A DNA stretch of 64,000 nt from Sphingobium sp. YR768 (GTDB lineage Bacteria > Pseudomonadota > Alphaproteobacteria > Sphingomonadales > Sphingomonadaceae): positions 186,001-250,000 of the forward strand of contig NZ_FOGE01000002.1 in the NCBI RefSeq assembly GCF_900111125.1. The letters are read 5' to 3'. Below the pieces are notes generated by a model that was not told the DNA's origin, did not search any database, and saw only the letters and a program-made list of their open reading frames with translations. Of the stretch, positions 1 through 9,700 are shown piece by piece. The translations under genes and the position numbers were made by a program. Positions within the stretch are counted from its first letter, which is position 1. Every line of letters starts with the position of its first letter.

Positions 1-76
1 CATGCATCTTGACGGTCACCCCTTCTTGATCCAGCCGAGTGACGATCTCGTCGAGCAGCGGTTGCGAGACCTTCAT
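1..76 (-). CDS. Partial CDS, N-terminus of unknown protein
   Basis: A minus-strand reading frame opens with ATG at 76-74 and runs off the left edge of the window, so only about 25 residues are visible, beginning MKVSQPLLDEIVTRL. It lies on the same strand as the response regulator ending at 377, but about 300 bases separate them, so it may have its own promoter. No good ribosome binding site is seen directly before the ATG; a G-rich stretch lies somewhat further upstream. The visible residues do not identify a family, and the call rests mainly on the open frame and its codon use. Confidence 0.4.
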   Translation of the reverse strand, partial: MKVSQPLLDEIVTRLDQEGVTVKMH

Positions 77-376
77 ACCGTTATTTTCAGACCCGCCCCC
101 GAGAAACACCGTCGTCTGGCGCGGCCTACGTCGCCTTGCCGACATCCAGATCGACGTGGGGCTCGAAACTTATGGGTGATCGCAAGCTGAACCGAAGGCC
201 TACCGCTGTTCGTCTTGCTGACCCTATACGCCCGCTTCGGGGTACGGACGCGCCAGCCGGGCCCGCGTGCTGCGTCGGTCGAAACGCCCTCCGAAAAGCC
301 GGTCCCATGCCCGCGCCCCCTCCTATGAGCATCGAAGGTATCCCACGATATCGGTGGGCGCCAAGCGTAGTCCGCC
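77..376. other. Intergenic gap with no convincing gene
   Basis: These 300 bases lie between the response regulator stop and the partial gene at the left edge. Open frames exist on both strands, but their translations are rich in Arg, Pro and Gly and show no domain. A short palindrome (CCCAC-N7-GTGGG) lies near 342-358 and could be an operator or chance. I see no tRNA, hairpin with a T-run or repeat. Confidence 0.5.
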
Positions 377-1087
377 CTATCCGCATGCGTCGGGGGGGGC
401 GGCGCTGGCTTTGGCGGGATCGCCGTCCATCGCAAATGCCCTGGCCAGGGCCTGGGTCCGGTTACTCGCCCCCAGGCGCCGGAACAGCGCGGCGAGATGG
501 GCTTTGACCGTCGCTTGGGAAACGCCCATCTCGTTGGCGATCTGCTTGTTCATGAGGCCGCTTTTCAGATGGGACAGGACCCTGCGCTGGGCGGGCGTCA
601 GCGACGCCAGCACCTGCACGCTGTGCGAGGGATGGCGCAGGTTGATGCCGCGCGGGCTCCACACCTCGCCATCCAGGATCGCGGTCAGCGCGTCGGCCAT
701 TTCCTGCAGCGATGCCGATTTCGAGATGAAGCCCTGTGCGCCCATCGCCAGCGCGTCGCTGATGGCGCTGGCGTCTTCGGTGGCGGATACGATCACGATG
801 GGCACTTGCGGATATTCGACGCGCAACAGCATGAGGCCGGCAAATCCCTCGCTGTCCGGCAGCTTGAGATCGAGCAACAGCAGCTCGACCGTCACGTCGC
901 TGCTCAGCGCTGCCCGCACGCCCGCGATCGAATCCGTCTCTTCCACCCGCGTTTCGGGCAAGATCCGGTGCAGCGCCGTCTTGAGCGCTTCGCGGAAGAG
1001 AGGGTGGTCGTCGGCAAGCAGGATCCGCCTGCGCATGGCCAAGCCTGCCAATGCCATGGTCGCGTCACAAGGGACGGGCTCGCTCAT
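377..1087 (-). CDS. NarL/LuxR-family response regulator
   Basis: This is a two-domain transcription regulator. The receiver domain covers about residues 20-135, with the acidic pair D26/D27, phospho-acceptor D73 (in LLLDLKLPD) and conserved K123. A LuxR-type helix-turn-helix covers about 164-215 (LTPAQRRVL, then NKQIANEMGVSQATVKAHL). The ATG at 1087 overlaps the stop of the MFS gene by four bases (ATGA), arguing for translational coupling; a second candidate start at 1036 (MRRRILL) would trim 17 residues. The likely partner is the transporter-linked hybrid kinase at 6738, the only sensor in the neighbourhood. Control of the adjacent uptake and esterase genes is inferred from position only. 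Confidence 0.9.
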   Translation of the reverse strand: MSEPVPCDATMALAGLAMRRRILLADDHPLFREALKTALHRILPETRVEETDSIAGVRAALSSDVTVELLLLDLKLPDSEGFAGLMLLRVEYPQVPIVIVSATEDASAISDALAMGAQGFISKSASLQEMADALTAILDGEVWSPRGINLRHPSHSVQVLASLTPAQRRVLSHLKSGLMNKQIANEMGVSQATVKAHLAALFRRLGASNRTQALARAFAMDGDPAKASAAPPDACG

Positions 1088-2346
1088 CGCTCGTCCTCAG
1101 GGGCCAGTCGCGTGCGATAGGTCAACATGACCAAAACCACGCCGGCCGTCAGCGATATTGGCAACAGCGCATTCAGCACGGCGGCGGGCGACCAGCCAGC
1201 CTGCCGCAAACCTCCCGCCATCAGCGGCCCGACGATCGATCCCAGGCGTCCCACCGCGACGGCGGCACCCGCCGCGCCCCCGCGTCCCCGCTGTGGATAG
1301 AGTGTGGGGGCCAGTCCATAGAGCGCATATTGGGCGCCCAGTACGAGGAAGCCGGCAAGCGCGGAAACGGTCACGATCGACACGATCGAACTGGCCGTAC
1401 CCAATGCCAGCAACACCCCCGCCAACAGGGCATAGGTCACGAAGAGCGACCATCTATATCCGAACCGGTCGATGACCAATCCAATGAAGAGGGCGCCGAC
1501 CACCCCCACCAGATTGAACGCCAGGGATGCCGTCGCGCCGCCGGTGACGGGAAACCCCTTGGCCACCACCAGCGTCGGCAACCAGTTGAGCATCAGATAG
1601 AGTATCAGAAGCGTCAGGAAATTGGCGAGCCACAGCAATAATGTCGGCAGCGCACGCCCGTCGGCAAAAAGCGTGCGGGACAGGGAAATGGGGCGCGTGT
1701 CGTCGCGTGCGGGCCGGGTTTCGGGAAGCACGAACAGGATGAGCGGCGCGATCAGCAGCGGCAGGACGCCGCCGGCCATAAAATATGTCCGCCATGGCAG
1801 ATCATCGTCCGCCAGGCTTGCGAACAGCGCGACGATCGCTCCCCCGGCGGGCATGCCGCAGAACATCGCGCTCGTCGTCAGTCCCCGCCGATGGGGCGGG
1901 CTGATCTCCGCCGCGATGGCGATCAGGTTGGGCAGCGCGCTGCCAAAGCCAAGCCCGGACACCAGCCGGGCGAGAAGCAGGGTATCATAATCATAGGTCA
2001 TCCCGGTCGCGATCGATGCCGTCCCGAATATCAGCACCGACGCGAACAAGACGGGCCTGCGCCCCATCCGGTCGGCCAGCCATCCGCCCGCAAATGCGCC
2101 GATGACCAGCCCCGTCATGGCCAGGCTCGCGGCCCAGCCCTGGCCCGCGGCATCGAGTTTCAGTTCGGCGATGAGCCGCGGAGCGACGACGCCGAAGGCC
2201 TGGATGTCGAAACCCTCGATCGCCGCGATCAGAAAACAGATGCCGATGACCGTCGCCCGTTTGCGTCCATGCGGGGAGGCGCCGCCGCCTCCACCGGCCT
2301 GACGGATGCCGGGCGCCATCGCCTGCCGATCCACCGCGCCGTTCAT
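1084..2346 (-). CDS. MFS permease, AAHS (aromatic acid:H+ symporter) type
   Basis: A 420-aa, 12-helix inner-membrane transporter. Near the N-terminus DIQAFGVVAP fits the helix-1 signature of aromatic-acid:H+ symporters such as 4-hydroxybenzoate carriers, and GGWLADRMGRR is the major-facilitator loop 2-3 motif. I chose the ATG at 2346 because it overlaps the tannase-family stop codon as ATGA; a longer frame to 2424 would add an Arg-rich stretch lacking membrane character. It sits between a secreted esterase-like gene and a response regulator, each joined by a four-base overlap. It probably imports the acid released by that enzyme, but the substrate cannot be read from sequence. Confidence 0.88.
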   Translation of the reverse strand: MNGAVDRQAMAPGIRQAGGGGGASPHGRKRATVIGICFLIAAIEGFDIQAFGVVAPRLIAELKLDAAGQGWAASLAMTGLVIGAFAGGWLADRMGRRPVLFASVLIFGTASIATGMTYDYDTLLLARLVSGLGFGSALPNLIAIAAEISPPHRRGLTTSAMFCGMPAGGAIVALFASLADDDLPWRTYFMAGGVLPLLIAPLILFVLPETRPARDDTRPISLSRTLFADGRALPTLLLWLANFLTLLILYLMLNWLPTLVVAKGFPVTGGATASLAFNLVGVVGALFIGLVIDRFGYRWSLFVTYALLAGVLLALGTASSIVSIVTVSALAGFLVLGAQYALYGLAPTLYPQRGRGGAAGAAVAVGRLGSIVGPLMAGGLRQAGWSPAAVLNALLPISLTAGVVLVMLTYRTRLAPEDER

Positions 2347-3947
2347 CGCGTGGCGCACACGAAGCTGGCAGCCGTCTCGACATCCCCCTCGCCCCGATAG
2401 CGCGGAAATGCCGGATATTCGCAAAGCGGACGAGTCCGCCCTTCGGAGCCTTTGGCGGTATCGGTGACGATCTGGGCCTCGGGCGCCTTTCCGCGTTCGA
2501 CCCAGGCGTCCAGCGCCCCAAGCGAATCCCAGCCGACCTGGAACGGCCCGTCGCCATGGCCGAAACCGGGCGCCAGATAGAAGCGCACGAACTGCTTCAG
2601 ATCCGGCCCGAACCGTTCGACCAGGCGATCATAATAAGCGACGCTGTTGCCGGGCGGCACCGCCATGTCGACGGTGCCATGCATCAGCAGCAGCTTGCCG
2701 CCGCGCTGCCGGAATGCGGAAATGTCCGGGTCGGCGGTGTCGATCGCGGCGGACAGCGCCTTCAGGCGATCCGCATGCAGGGCCGGATCGAAAGTCAGGC
2801 TGTCATAGGCGGGATCACCGGTGGCCAGATGCCGGACCATCTGGTCTCCCATGAAGAACGGGAAGGAATCACCCGGTTTCGGTGGGCGCGGGTGATCGGG
2901 CCGGTCTCCGAAGGTGATGAAAAACCCCTGGGAACGGGCCCCCGTCAGGACCGGCCAGCCGGAAAAATGGTCGCCGCTCGCAAGGGCGACCTTCAGGGCC
3001 ATGGGTGCCGTGAAGCTGCGGATCAGCGCGACCTGGACATCGGACAGGCAATCGCCGCCGCTGTCGAGACCCTGCGGGCAGCGCAGGGTCTCGGGCTTGA
3101 GTTGCGCGGTGCAGGCCGTGACATTGGCGATGACTCCGTCCTTGAGGCCGTCCAGCCCGTCGCATAGCGAATAGGCCCGCTCGGCGATCGCCTGGGTCTT
3201 GGCCGGCGAAATCCAGGCGCCCGGCCGGTTGTAGATCGCTTGGCCTAGCAGGACGCCGTCGGTCTGCAACGCGGTGAAATTATAGACCGGATGGATGGCG
3301 ACGGCGCCGTCATAATCGGCCGGCCAGCGTTGAACGACGGTGAACGCCTCATGCCCGCCCTGCGAGCTGCCATGGAAATATACCCTGCGCGGCGCCGTTC
3401 CATAGGCGCGCGCGATCAGGAACAGGGCCGCGTCATGGGTCTTCTTCAACTGGTCGCCGGCGAAGTTCGCCAGCGCTTCGGCATTGGCCGCAAAGGCCGC
3501 GGGGTCTTCGCCGGGCGCTTGCTGATGGCCGGAATCGCTGGCGAAAACGGCATATCCCGATTGCACCGGGTCCGGAACGCCGGGTGCCGCGTATTTCGTC
3601 TGGGCGGTTTCGGCGATGCGTCCGTTATAGCCGGCACCGCCCAGCTGAACGGCCTTCTCATTCCATTCCACCGGAAGGTTCAGGCGGAACAAGATGGGCG
3701 GTGCGCCCGGGCTGCGGGCATGGATCATACCCAGGACGATACACTGGCGGCTCGATCCGGCGCCCTGCGCCATGCTGGCCGACAGGATGGTGGCGCCGCG
3801 GGTGGGCAGCGCAATTTTGTCCGCGGGAACCACGATTTTCGCCAGCGCGGCGCAAGCCGGATCTGCTAGCGGCGGGCGGGCCTGGGCGAGCGCCTGCCCC
3901 GGGAAGAGGGCAAACATGGCGCCGGCGAGAAGGATCAGCCTTGGCAT
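2343..3947 (-). CDS. Secreted tannase/feruloyl esterase family hydrolase
   Basis: A 534-aa protein with a signal peptide (about residues 1-22, cut after AQA) and the tannase/feruloyl-esterase fold. The nucleophile is Ser195 in GSSQGG, the acid Asp427 in HGTVDMAVPP and the base His464 in APGFGHGDG. CDGLDGLKDGVI (about 262-273) matches the calcium-binding lid segment of the family. Members cleave ester bonds of gallate or hydroxycinnamate esters; the actual substrate is unknown. Oddly, the residue before the serine is Ser194 instead of Cys and the one after the histidine is Gly465 instead of Cys, so the disulfide of the usual CS-D-HC motif cannot form. The stop overlaps the MFS start, and 86 bases separate it from the receptor gene upstream. 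Confidence 0.88.
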   Translation of the reverse strand: MPRLILLAGAMFALFPGQALAQARPPLADPACAALAKIVVPADKIALPTRGATILSASMAQGAGSSRQCIVLGMIHARSPGAPPILFRLNLPVEWNEKAVQLGGAGYNGRIAETAQTKYAAPGVPDPVQSGYAVFASDSGHQQAPGEDPAAFAANAEALANFAGDQLKKTHDAALFLIARAYGTAPRRVYFHGSSQGGHEAFTVVQRWPADYDGAVAIHPVYNFTALQTDGVLLGQAIYNRPGAWISPAKTQAIAERAYSLCDGLDGLKDGVIANVTACTAQLKPETLRCPQGLDSGGDCLSDVQVALIRSFTAPMALKVALASGDHFSGWPVLTGARSQGFFITFGDRPDHPRPPKPGDSFPFFMGDQMVRHLATGDPAYDSLTFDPALHADRLKALSAAIDTADPDISAFRQRGGKLLLMHGTVDMAVPPGNSVAYYDRLVERFGPDLKQFVRFYLAPGFGHGDGPFQVGWDSLGALDAWVERGKAPEAQIVTDTAKGSEGRTRPLCEYPAFPRYRGEGDVETAASFVCATR

Positions 3948-4033
3948 CGATTACTCCATCGCGGGAATGTCATATTTCAGGAAATATCATCGCGAAGCGC
4001 CCAGTCCGGCGCCCCGCGATGGTGTAGCGCATG

Positions 4034-6370
4034 CTATTGGAAGTTGAAGCCGAAACGGATGCCGAAGAAGCGCGGCGTCGTCACGCCGACCGTGCTGGCG
4101 TTCAGATTGCCCGCCAGGCTGGCGGCGTTGAAGCTGGGCGCCTGCGTCGCCTGCAATGCATCCTCGATATTCTCGACAAAGGCCTGCACATAATATTTGT
4201 CGCCCGGCGCCGCATAGGTCACGCTGATGTCGCTGCGCGTATATCCCTTTTGCTTGAATCGCTGCGCCTGGGCCAGATCGCTGAGCAGGTAGGAACTGCT
4301 ATATTTCGAAAAAGCGCGCAGTCGAAGCTCGGCCCCGTTCGACAATTCGAACGCGTGGTTGACCCCGATCGACCCGACGAAGGACGGGCTGGAATCGAGT
4401 CTCTCCCCGCGCCAGTCGATCTGACGGAACAGGCCGACCCGCAATGACCTATATTGGGAATCGAGAAGGGCCGCCCGCGCGGTGATGCTGGTGCGCGGCG
4501 CGACCGTGTAGGTGAGTTCGTTTTCCCATCCCTTCACCTCGGTCGATGCCGCCCGGGTATAGATCACCCCGACCACGCCGCCGGATGTCAGGGGGAAGAG
4601 CACCAGACTGCTGATCTGGTTGAGCGAATAATCATAATAGAAGATCGAGGAATCGAAGCGCAGATTGTCGAACAGGCGCCCCTTATATCCCAGTTCATAG
4701 GCGCGCAGCGATTCCGGTTCATAGGTGCCGACCTGGCCCGTGGCCGGATCGAAATCGTTGAACCCGCCCGGCTTATAGCCTGTCGATACCGACCCATAGA
4801 CAAGGTTCGACGGGTCCAGTTGGGCATTGAAACCCAGCCGGTAGGTGAATTTGCTGGCCGATTGAAAACCATTATTGGGTCCGCCCACGCAATCGTTCGG
4901 CGCCACGCAGGTCTGGCCGTCCACATTCCGGTTGCCGACGGAAAAAGTGCCCGTGCGCCGGACCTCGTCCTTCGAATAGCGCACGCCCGCGACCAGGCCC
5001 AGAATGTCGTTCAGGTGGAATGTGACCTGACCGAACAGGCCGGCGGATTTAAGGACGGTGCGGTTGATCGCATTGAGGGTACTGATGCTCCCGGCAACCG
5101 TGGGATCGTTCAGCGGGGCGGCGAATGAATGATAATTTTCCCGCAGCGGCTCGCGCATATAATTGGCGCCCACCACATAGTCGATCCGGCCCGGATCGGC
5201 ATTGGATATGCGCAGTTCGTGGCTGTCCGTCCGGTCGCGCACACGCCAGGGCGACCACACATAGCTGGGCGCCGGAGCGTTGCCCGTCGGATCGTTGGTC
5301 GATGTATCGACCTCGTTCAGATTGAAGATCTGCCGCGATCCGAGATAGGTGATCTGGGCGCTCCCCAGCGCGGCCTGCAATTCCCAGTTGGCGGTGAAGA
5401 AATTGTCATCGACCGAGGAGCGGAACGGATTGCCGGACAGTGTGCGTTGCGCCCGCCCGTCCTGGCTCGAAAAGGTGCCGAGCGGCACCCCGCCCACCCG
5501 GTTTCCGCCGATATGGCCCGCCGTCACCGTGATGCGCGCGGTGATGTCGTCGGATAGCTCGCCGCGCAGCGACGCGCGGACGGTCCGGTCGCTCTGGCCG
5601 CCGCGTGCGGGCGATCCGTCCACCGGATAGAGATAGCCGTTCCGATCGTTGATATTGCCGGCGACACGAAAGGCGAAACGATCCCCCAGCGGCAGGTTGA
5701 CCGCGAATTCGGCGCGCCTGGTGTCGTAATTGCCGATCTCGACTCGTCCGCTGGCCGACAGAACCGGCCCGGGCGCCTTGGTGATGACGTTGACCGCGCC
5801 GCCGGTGGTGCTGCTGCCATACAGCGTGCCCTGGGGGCCGCGCAAAACCTCGACCCGCTCGATATCGAAAAACGCAACGCCGCGTGCCTGCGGCCGATTG
5901 ATCGGCACGCCGTCGACCGTATAGGCGATGCCTTGGCTGCCCTTCACCGACGTATCGGTGGTGGTCACGCCGCGAATGTTCAAATTGAGACCGAAACCGG
6001 TCCGAGTAACGGCCAGGCCCGTCGTGATATTCTGCAGGTCCGCGACGCTTGCGATCCCTTGCTCACGAAGCGAATCGCCATTGATTACGTTCATCGCGAT
6101 CGGCACGCGCGCCGCCGATTCCGATCGCTTTTGGGCGGTAACGACAATTTCGCTGTCCTCCTGGAAGGCGAGAGTCGCGTCCGCCGTTCCGATGCCCGAC
6201 GTGTTCGCATCGGCCGATGGCGTAACCCCCATACGGTCCTGGGGCTGGACCCGATCCTGGGCCTGAGCTGTGCCGCCAAAAGCCGAAGCTACCAAAAATC
6301 CGCCCGACGCCACACCACGCAGCCAATATGCTCGACCGACGCGTCTGTTCAGTTTGCGACTTCTAAACAT
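4034..6370 (-). CDS. TonB-dependent outer-membrane receptor
   Basis: A 778-aa receptor with a signal peptide ending near residue 37 (TAQAQ). A TonB-box-like segment, SEIVVTAQKR, follows, then a plug domain with VEVLRGPQGTLYG and GGAVNVIT. The rest is a long beta-barrel with many alternating aromatic strands ending FGFNFQ. It energises import of a ligand across the outer membrane through TonB-ExbBD. A purine-rich GAGAGAGG precedes the ATG. It is the first gene of the receptor, esterase, MFS, regulator series, so the ligand is probably an aromatic ester or its oligomer; this is inferred from context. The AT-rich region upstream is the likely promoter. Confidence 0.93.
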   Translation of the reverse strand: MFRSRKLNRRVGRAYWLRGVASGGFLVASAFGGTAQAQDRVQPQDRMGVTPSADANTSGIGTADATLAFQEDSEIVVTAQKRSESAARVPIAMNVINGDSLREQGIASVADLQNITTGLAVTRTGFGLNLNIRGVTTTDTSVKGSQGIAYTVDGVPINRPQARGVAFFDIERVEVLRGPQGTLYGSSTTGGAVNVITKAPGPVLSASGRVEIGNYDTRRAEFAVNLPLGDRFAFRVAGNINDRNGYLYPVDGSPARGGQSDRTVRASLRGELSDDITARITVTAGHIGGNRVGGVPLGTFSSQDGRAQRTLSGNPFRSSVDDNFFTANWELQAALGSAQITYLGSRQIFNLNEVDTSTNDPTGNAPAPSYVWSPWRVRDRTDSHELRISNADPGRIDYVVGANYMREPLRENYHSFAAPLNDPTVAGSISTLNAINRTVLKSAGLFGQVTFHLNDILGLVAGVRYSKDEVRRTGTFSVGNRNVDGQTCVAPNDCVGGPNNGFQSASKFTYRLGFNAQLDPSNLVYGSVSTGYKPGGFNDFDPATGQVGTYEPESLRAYELGYKGRLFDNLRFDSSIFYYDYSLNQISSLVLFPLTSGGVVGVIYTRAASTEVKGWENELTYTVAPRTSITARAALLDSQYRSLRVGLFRQIDWRGERLDSSPSFVGSIGVNHAFELSNGAELRLRAFSKYSSSYLLSDLAQAQRFKQKGYTRSDISVTYAAPGDKYYVQAFVENIEDALQATQAPSFNAASLAGNLNASTVGVTTPRFFGIRFGFNFQ

Positions 6371-6737
6371 GCCCCATCCTCTCTCATGATATATTCCATC
6401 TCTTGATCACGAATGTTCGTGGAATCGTGGAAATATATTGATAATAAATACAATATATATATTACATTATAACAAGTTATTGGAAATTACTTGAATGAAT
6501 TTCTTCATTATTTCCAGACATCATTGCTTTTCTACAATGAGTTTGCTGTTCGCTTTATATCAAGCCAATCCACCCGTGGGCAATGTAGCAATATGGCTAG
6601 TATATGGCCGTCGATCGCATGATGTGTGGTCGTTATGATCGGGACACCGGGGAGAAAAGGATGCAAGTCTATCGCACCAGGGCCAGCCGTCCGCCGTCGC
6701 GCGCTCGTTCGCGGACCAGCACACCGCAGAGCACCGC
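6371..6737. promoter_or_regulatory. Divergent AT-rich promoter region
   Basis: This 367-base gap separates the divergently transcribed receptor operon and the hybrid kinase gene. The part at about 6400-6560 is very AT-rich (runs of ATATAT and AATAAATACAATATATAT), unlike the GC-rich surroundings. That fits a pair of promoters and regulator sites, or a horizontally acquired segment. No single -35/-10 pair stands out enough to assign. Confidence 0.5.
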
Positions 6738-9700
6738 ATGACCGGCGCGTATATCCTTGCCATCCTGCTGCTCTATATGGCCGGGCTGTTCCTGGTCGCG
6801 TGGCGCGCGGATCGCACTGCTGCGTCGCAGGAAGGCCGCGGGCGGCGCAAGCTCATCTACAGCCTCTCGCTCGCGGTTCTGTGCACATCATGGACCTATT
6901 TCGGCGCGGTCGGCACCGCGACGCGGGACGGATGGGCCTATCTGCCGAACTATCTTGGCCCCATCCTCGCGCTGGTGCTGTTCTTCCCGATCTGGCAGCG
7001 CATCGCGATAGCCGCGAAGCGTGAGAATGTCGGCTCGATCGCGGACTTTCTCTCCTCCCGCTATGGCCGCAGCCGGCCGCTGGGCATAGTGGTGGCCTTG
7101 GTCGCGATCCTGGGCGCATTGCCCTATATCGCGTTGCAGCTGTCGTCGCTGTCGCGGGCGTGGGCGGTCGTCGCTGCCCCCGCGGCGCCGCCCGCGCTGG
7201 CCTTGCCCATCATCGTTGCCGTGCTGGCCGGTTTCGCGATCCTGTTCGGGGCGCGCCGGGCCAATCTGACCGCACACAGCCGGGGGCTGGTGCGCGTCGT
7301 CGCGATCGAGTCCGTCGTCAAGATCGTAGCGCTCGCCGCGGTCGCGGTCCTAGCGGTCGCCGTGCTCCTTGGCCGTGAGGGATGGCGACCTAGCGTCGCG
7401 ACGGTCGGCGATCTGGCCGACGCTCCGGCGCTTGGCCTGTCGTTCATGACGGCAACACTGCTGTGCATGGTAACGGCGATCACGCTGCCCCGCCAGTTTC
7501 ACCTGAGCTTCGTGGAACTGGAAGATGTGGACGACCTTAAAGCCGCACGCTGGCAGTTCCCGCTTTACATGTTTCTGGCCGCGATCACCGTACCGCCGAT
7601 CGTCGCGGCGGGACGCCTGTTGTTGAACGGCGATCCCGACATGTACGTCCTGGGCCTGCCGATGCAGGTGGCGGGCCCGGTGCTGACCGGATTCGTGCTC
7701 GTCGGCGGATTTTCGGCTGGTGCATCGATGGTGATGGTCGAAACCGTGGCCGTTTCCGCCATGATCTCCAACGAACTCGTGCTCCCCCTCCTGGCGCGTC
7801 TGCGCCGCTCGGCGCGCCCTTCGGTCACTATCGGCCGCGCGATCGTCAACATCCGTCGCGCCTCGATCATGCTCGTCCTCCTGCTCGGCTGGGCCTATTA
7901 TCGGACGATCGATCATGGCGACAGCCTCGCCAATCTCGGCTTCACCTCGCTCGCGGCATCCGCGCAGCTCTTGCCCGCGCTGGTCGGCGCGGTCATCTGG
8001 CGGCGGGGACATTCCCTGGGTGCTGTGGCCGGCATCGTCGGTGGCATCGGCATGTGGGCATGCGTGGTCGCCATGCCGCAACTGGCGCCGGAATGGCCGC
8101 TGGCCGCGCCGGGCCGCGGCATCCCGTTCGAGGTGGGCGTGCTGGCCAGCCTCGTCCTGAACATATGCCTCTATATCGGCGTCTCGTTCGGCGCCGCGCC
8201 GCGCCTGGTGGACCTCATCCAGGCGCACGCCTTTGTCGGCCGACCGGCACCGGCAAGCGGTTCGGGCATAGGGTCGATGCGCGGCACGATCGGCGATTTG
8301 CGCACGCTGGTCGAACAGTTTCTCGGCCGGCAGGACGCGCACCGCGCTTTCGAGGATTTCGGGCAAGGCCGGTCGCGGCCGATCCGCGACAGCGACCCCG
8401 TCGACGCCCTTTCGGCGCGCGCGGCCGAGCGCATGCTGGCGGGAGCGATCGGTGCCTCATCGGCACGGAGCGTCATCCAATGGGTTCTGGCCGATCCGGG
8501 CCGGGAGCCCGCCGACATCGGCCGCATCCTGGACGAGGCCGCCCATGCCGTCCAGTTCAGCCGCGAATTGCTGCAGGTGACGCTCGACAGCCTGGCCCAG
8601 GCGGTCGTGGTGGTCGATGCCGACCTGCGGCTGGTCGCGTGGAACGACGCCTATCTGCGGCTGCTGGGAATCCGGGCGGACATCATCCATGTGGGCCAGT
8701 CGCTGGAGGATCTGATCCGCCACACCAGCCATGACGATCCGGGGGATCTGGCAGCCTTTCTGGAAAGCCGGTTCGGCCCGATCCGGCGCCGCGAGCCCCA
8801 GGATTTCGAACACGACTGGAATCCGGGCCTGACGCTTCGCGTCGTGGGCCAGCCGCTGGCGAGCGGCGAATATGTGACCAGCTTCACCGACGTCACCGAA
8901 TTGCGCGCGTCGGCCCGGGCGCTGCGCCACGTCAACGAGGAACTGGAGAACCGGGTCCGGGACCGGACCCGCGAACTGACCGCGGCGAACACCGCGCTGG
9001 CCGCCGCCAATATGGTGGCGGAGAAGGCCACCCGCTCGCAAGCCCGCTTCGTGGCTGCGGCGAGCCACGACCTGCTGCAACCGCTGAACGCGGCCCGCCT
9101 CTTTGTCGGCGCCGCCGCAGAGGCGACGGAGCCCCGCTCGAACGAACGCGCACTGCTCCGCAAGGCCGACCTGTCGATCGAGGCGGCCGACAGCCTGTTG
9201 CGCGCTTTGCTCAATCTCTCGCGCCTCGAACTGGACGGCGTGACGCCGACCTTTTCCCCGGTCGCGGTCGGCCCGTTGCTGCAGGCGCTGCACCACGAGT
9301 TCGCCCCCCTCGCCCTCGGAAAAGGCATCAGGCTCCGCATGGTCCCAGCCACGCCGTCGGTCCTGTCCGATCCCGATCTGCTTCGGTCCGTGCTGCAAAA
9401 TCTGATCGGCAATGCTGTGCGCTATACCCTCACCGGGTCGGTCGCCGTTATATGCCGGCGGGAGGGCGACAAAGTCCGGATCGAAGTGCGCGACAGCGGC
9501 CCTGGTATTGCCGCGGCGGACTTGCCGCTGATCTTCAAGGAATTCCAGCGCCTGCCATCCGGGGCTGGCACGGCGCCCGGCACGGGTCTTGGCCTTGCCA
9601 TCGCCGAACGGATCTGCGGCGCCCTGGGTCATGCCCTCGCGGTCCGTTCGAAACCCGGACAGGGCAGCGTCTTCAGCGTCACCGTTCGCCGGGCGGATAG

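Noticed and set aside
73..435. 120-aa minus-strand frame beside the response regulator end
   Set aside because: Arg/Pro/His-rich translation without motif, overlapping the 3' end of the regulator in another phase.
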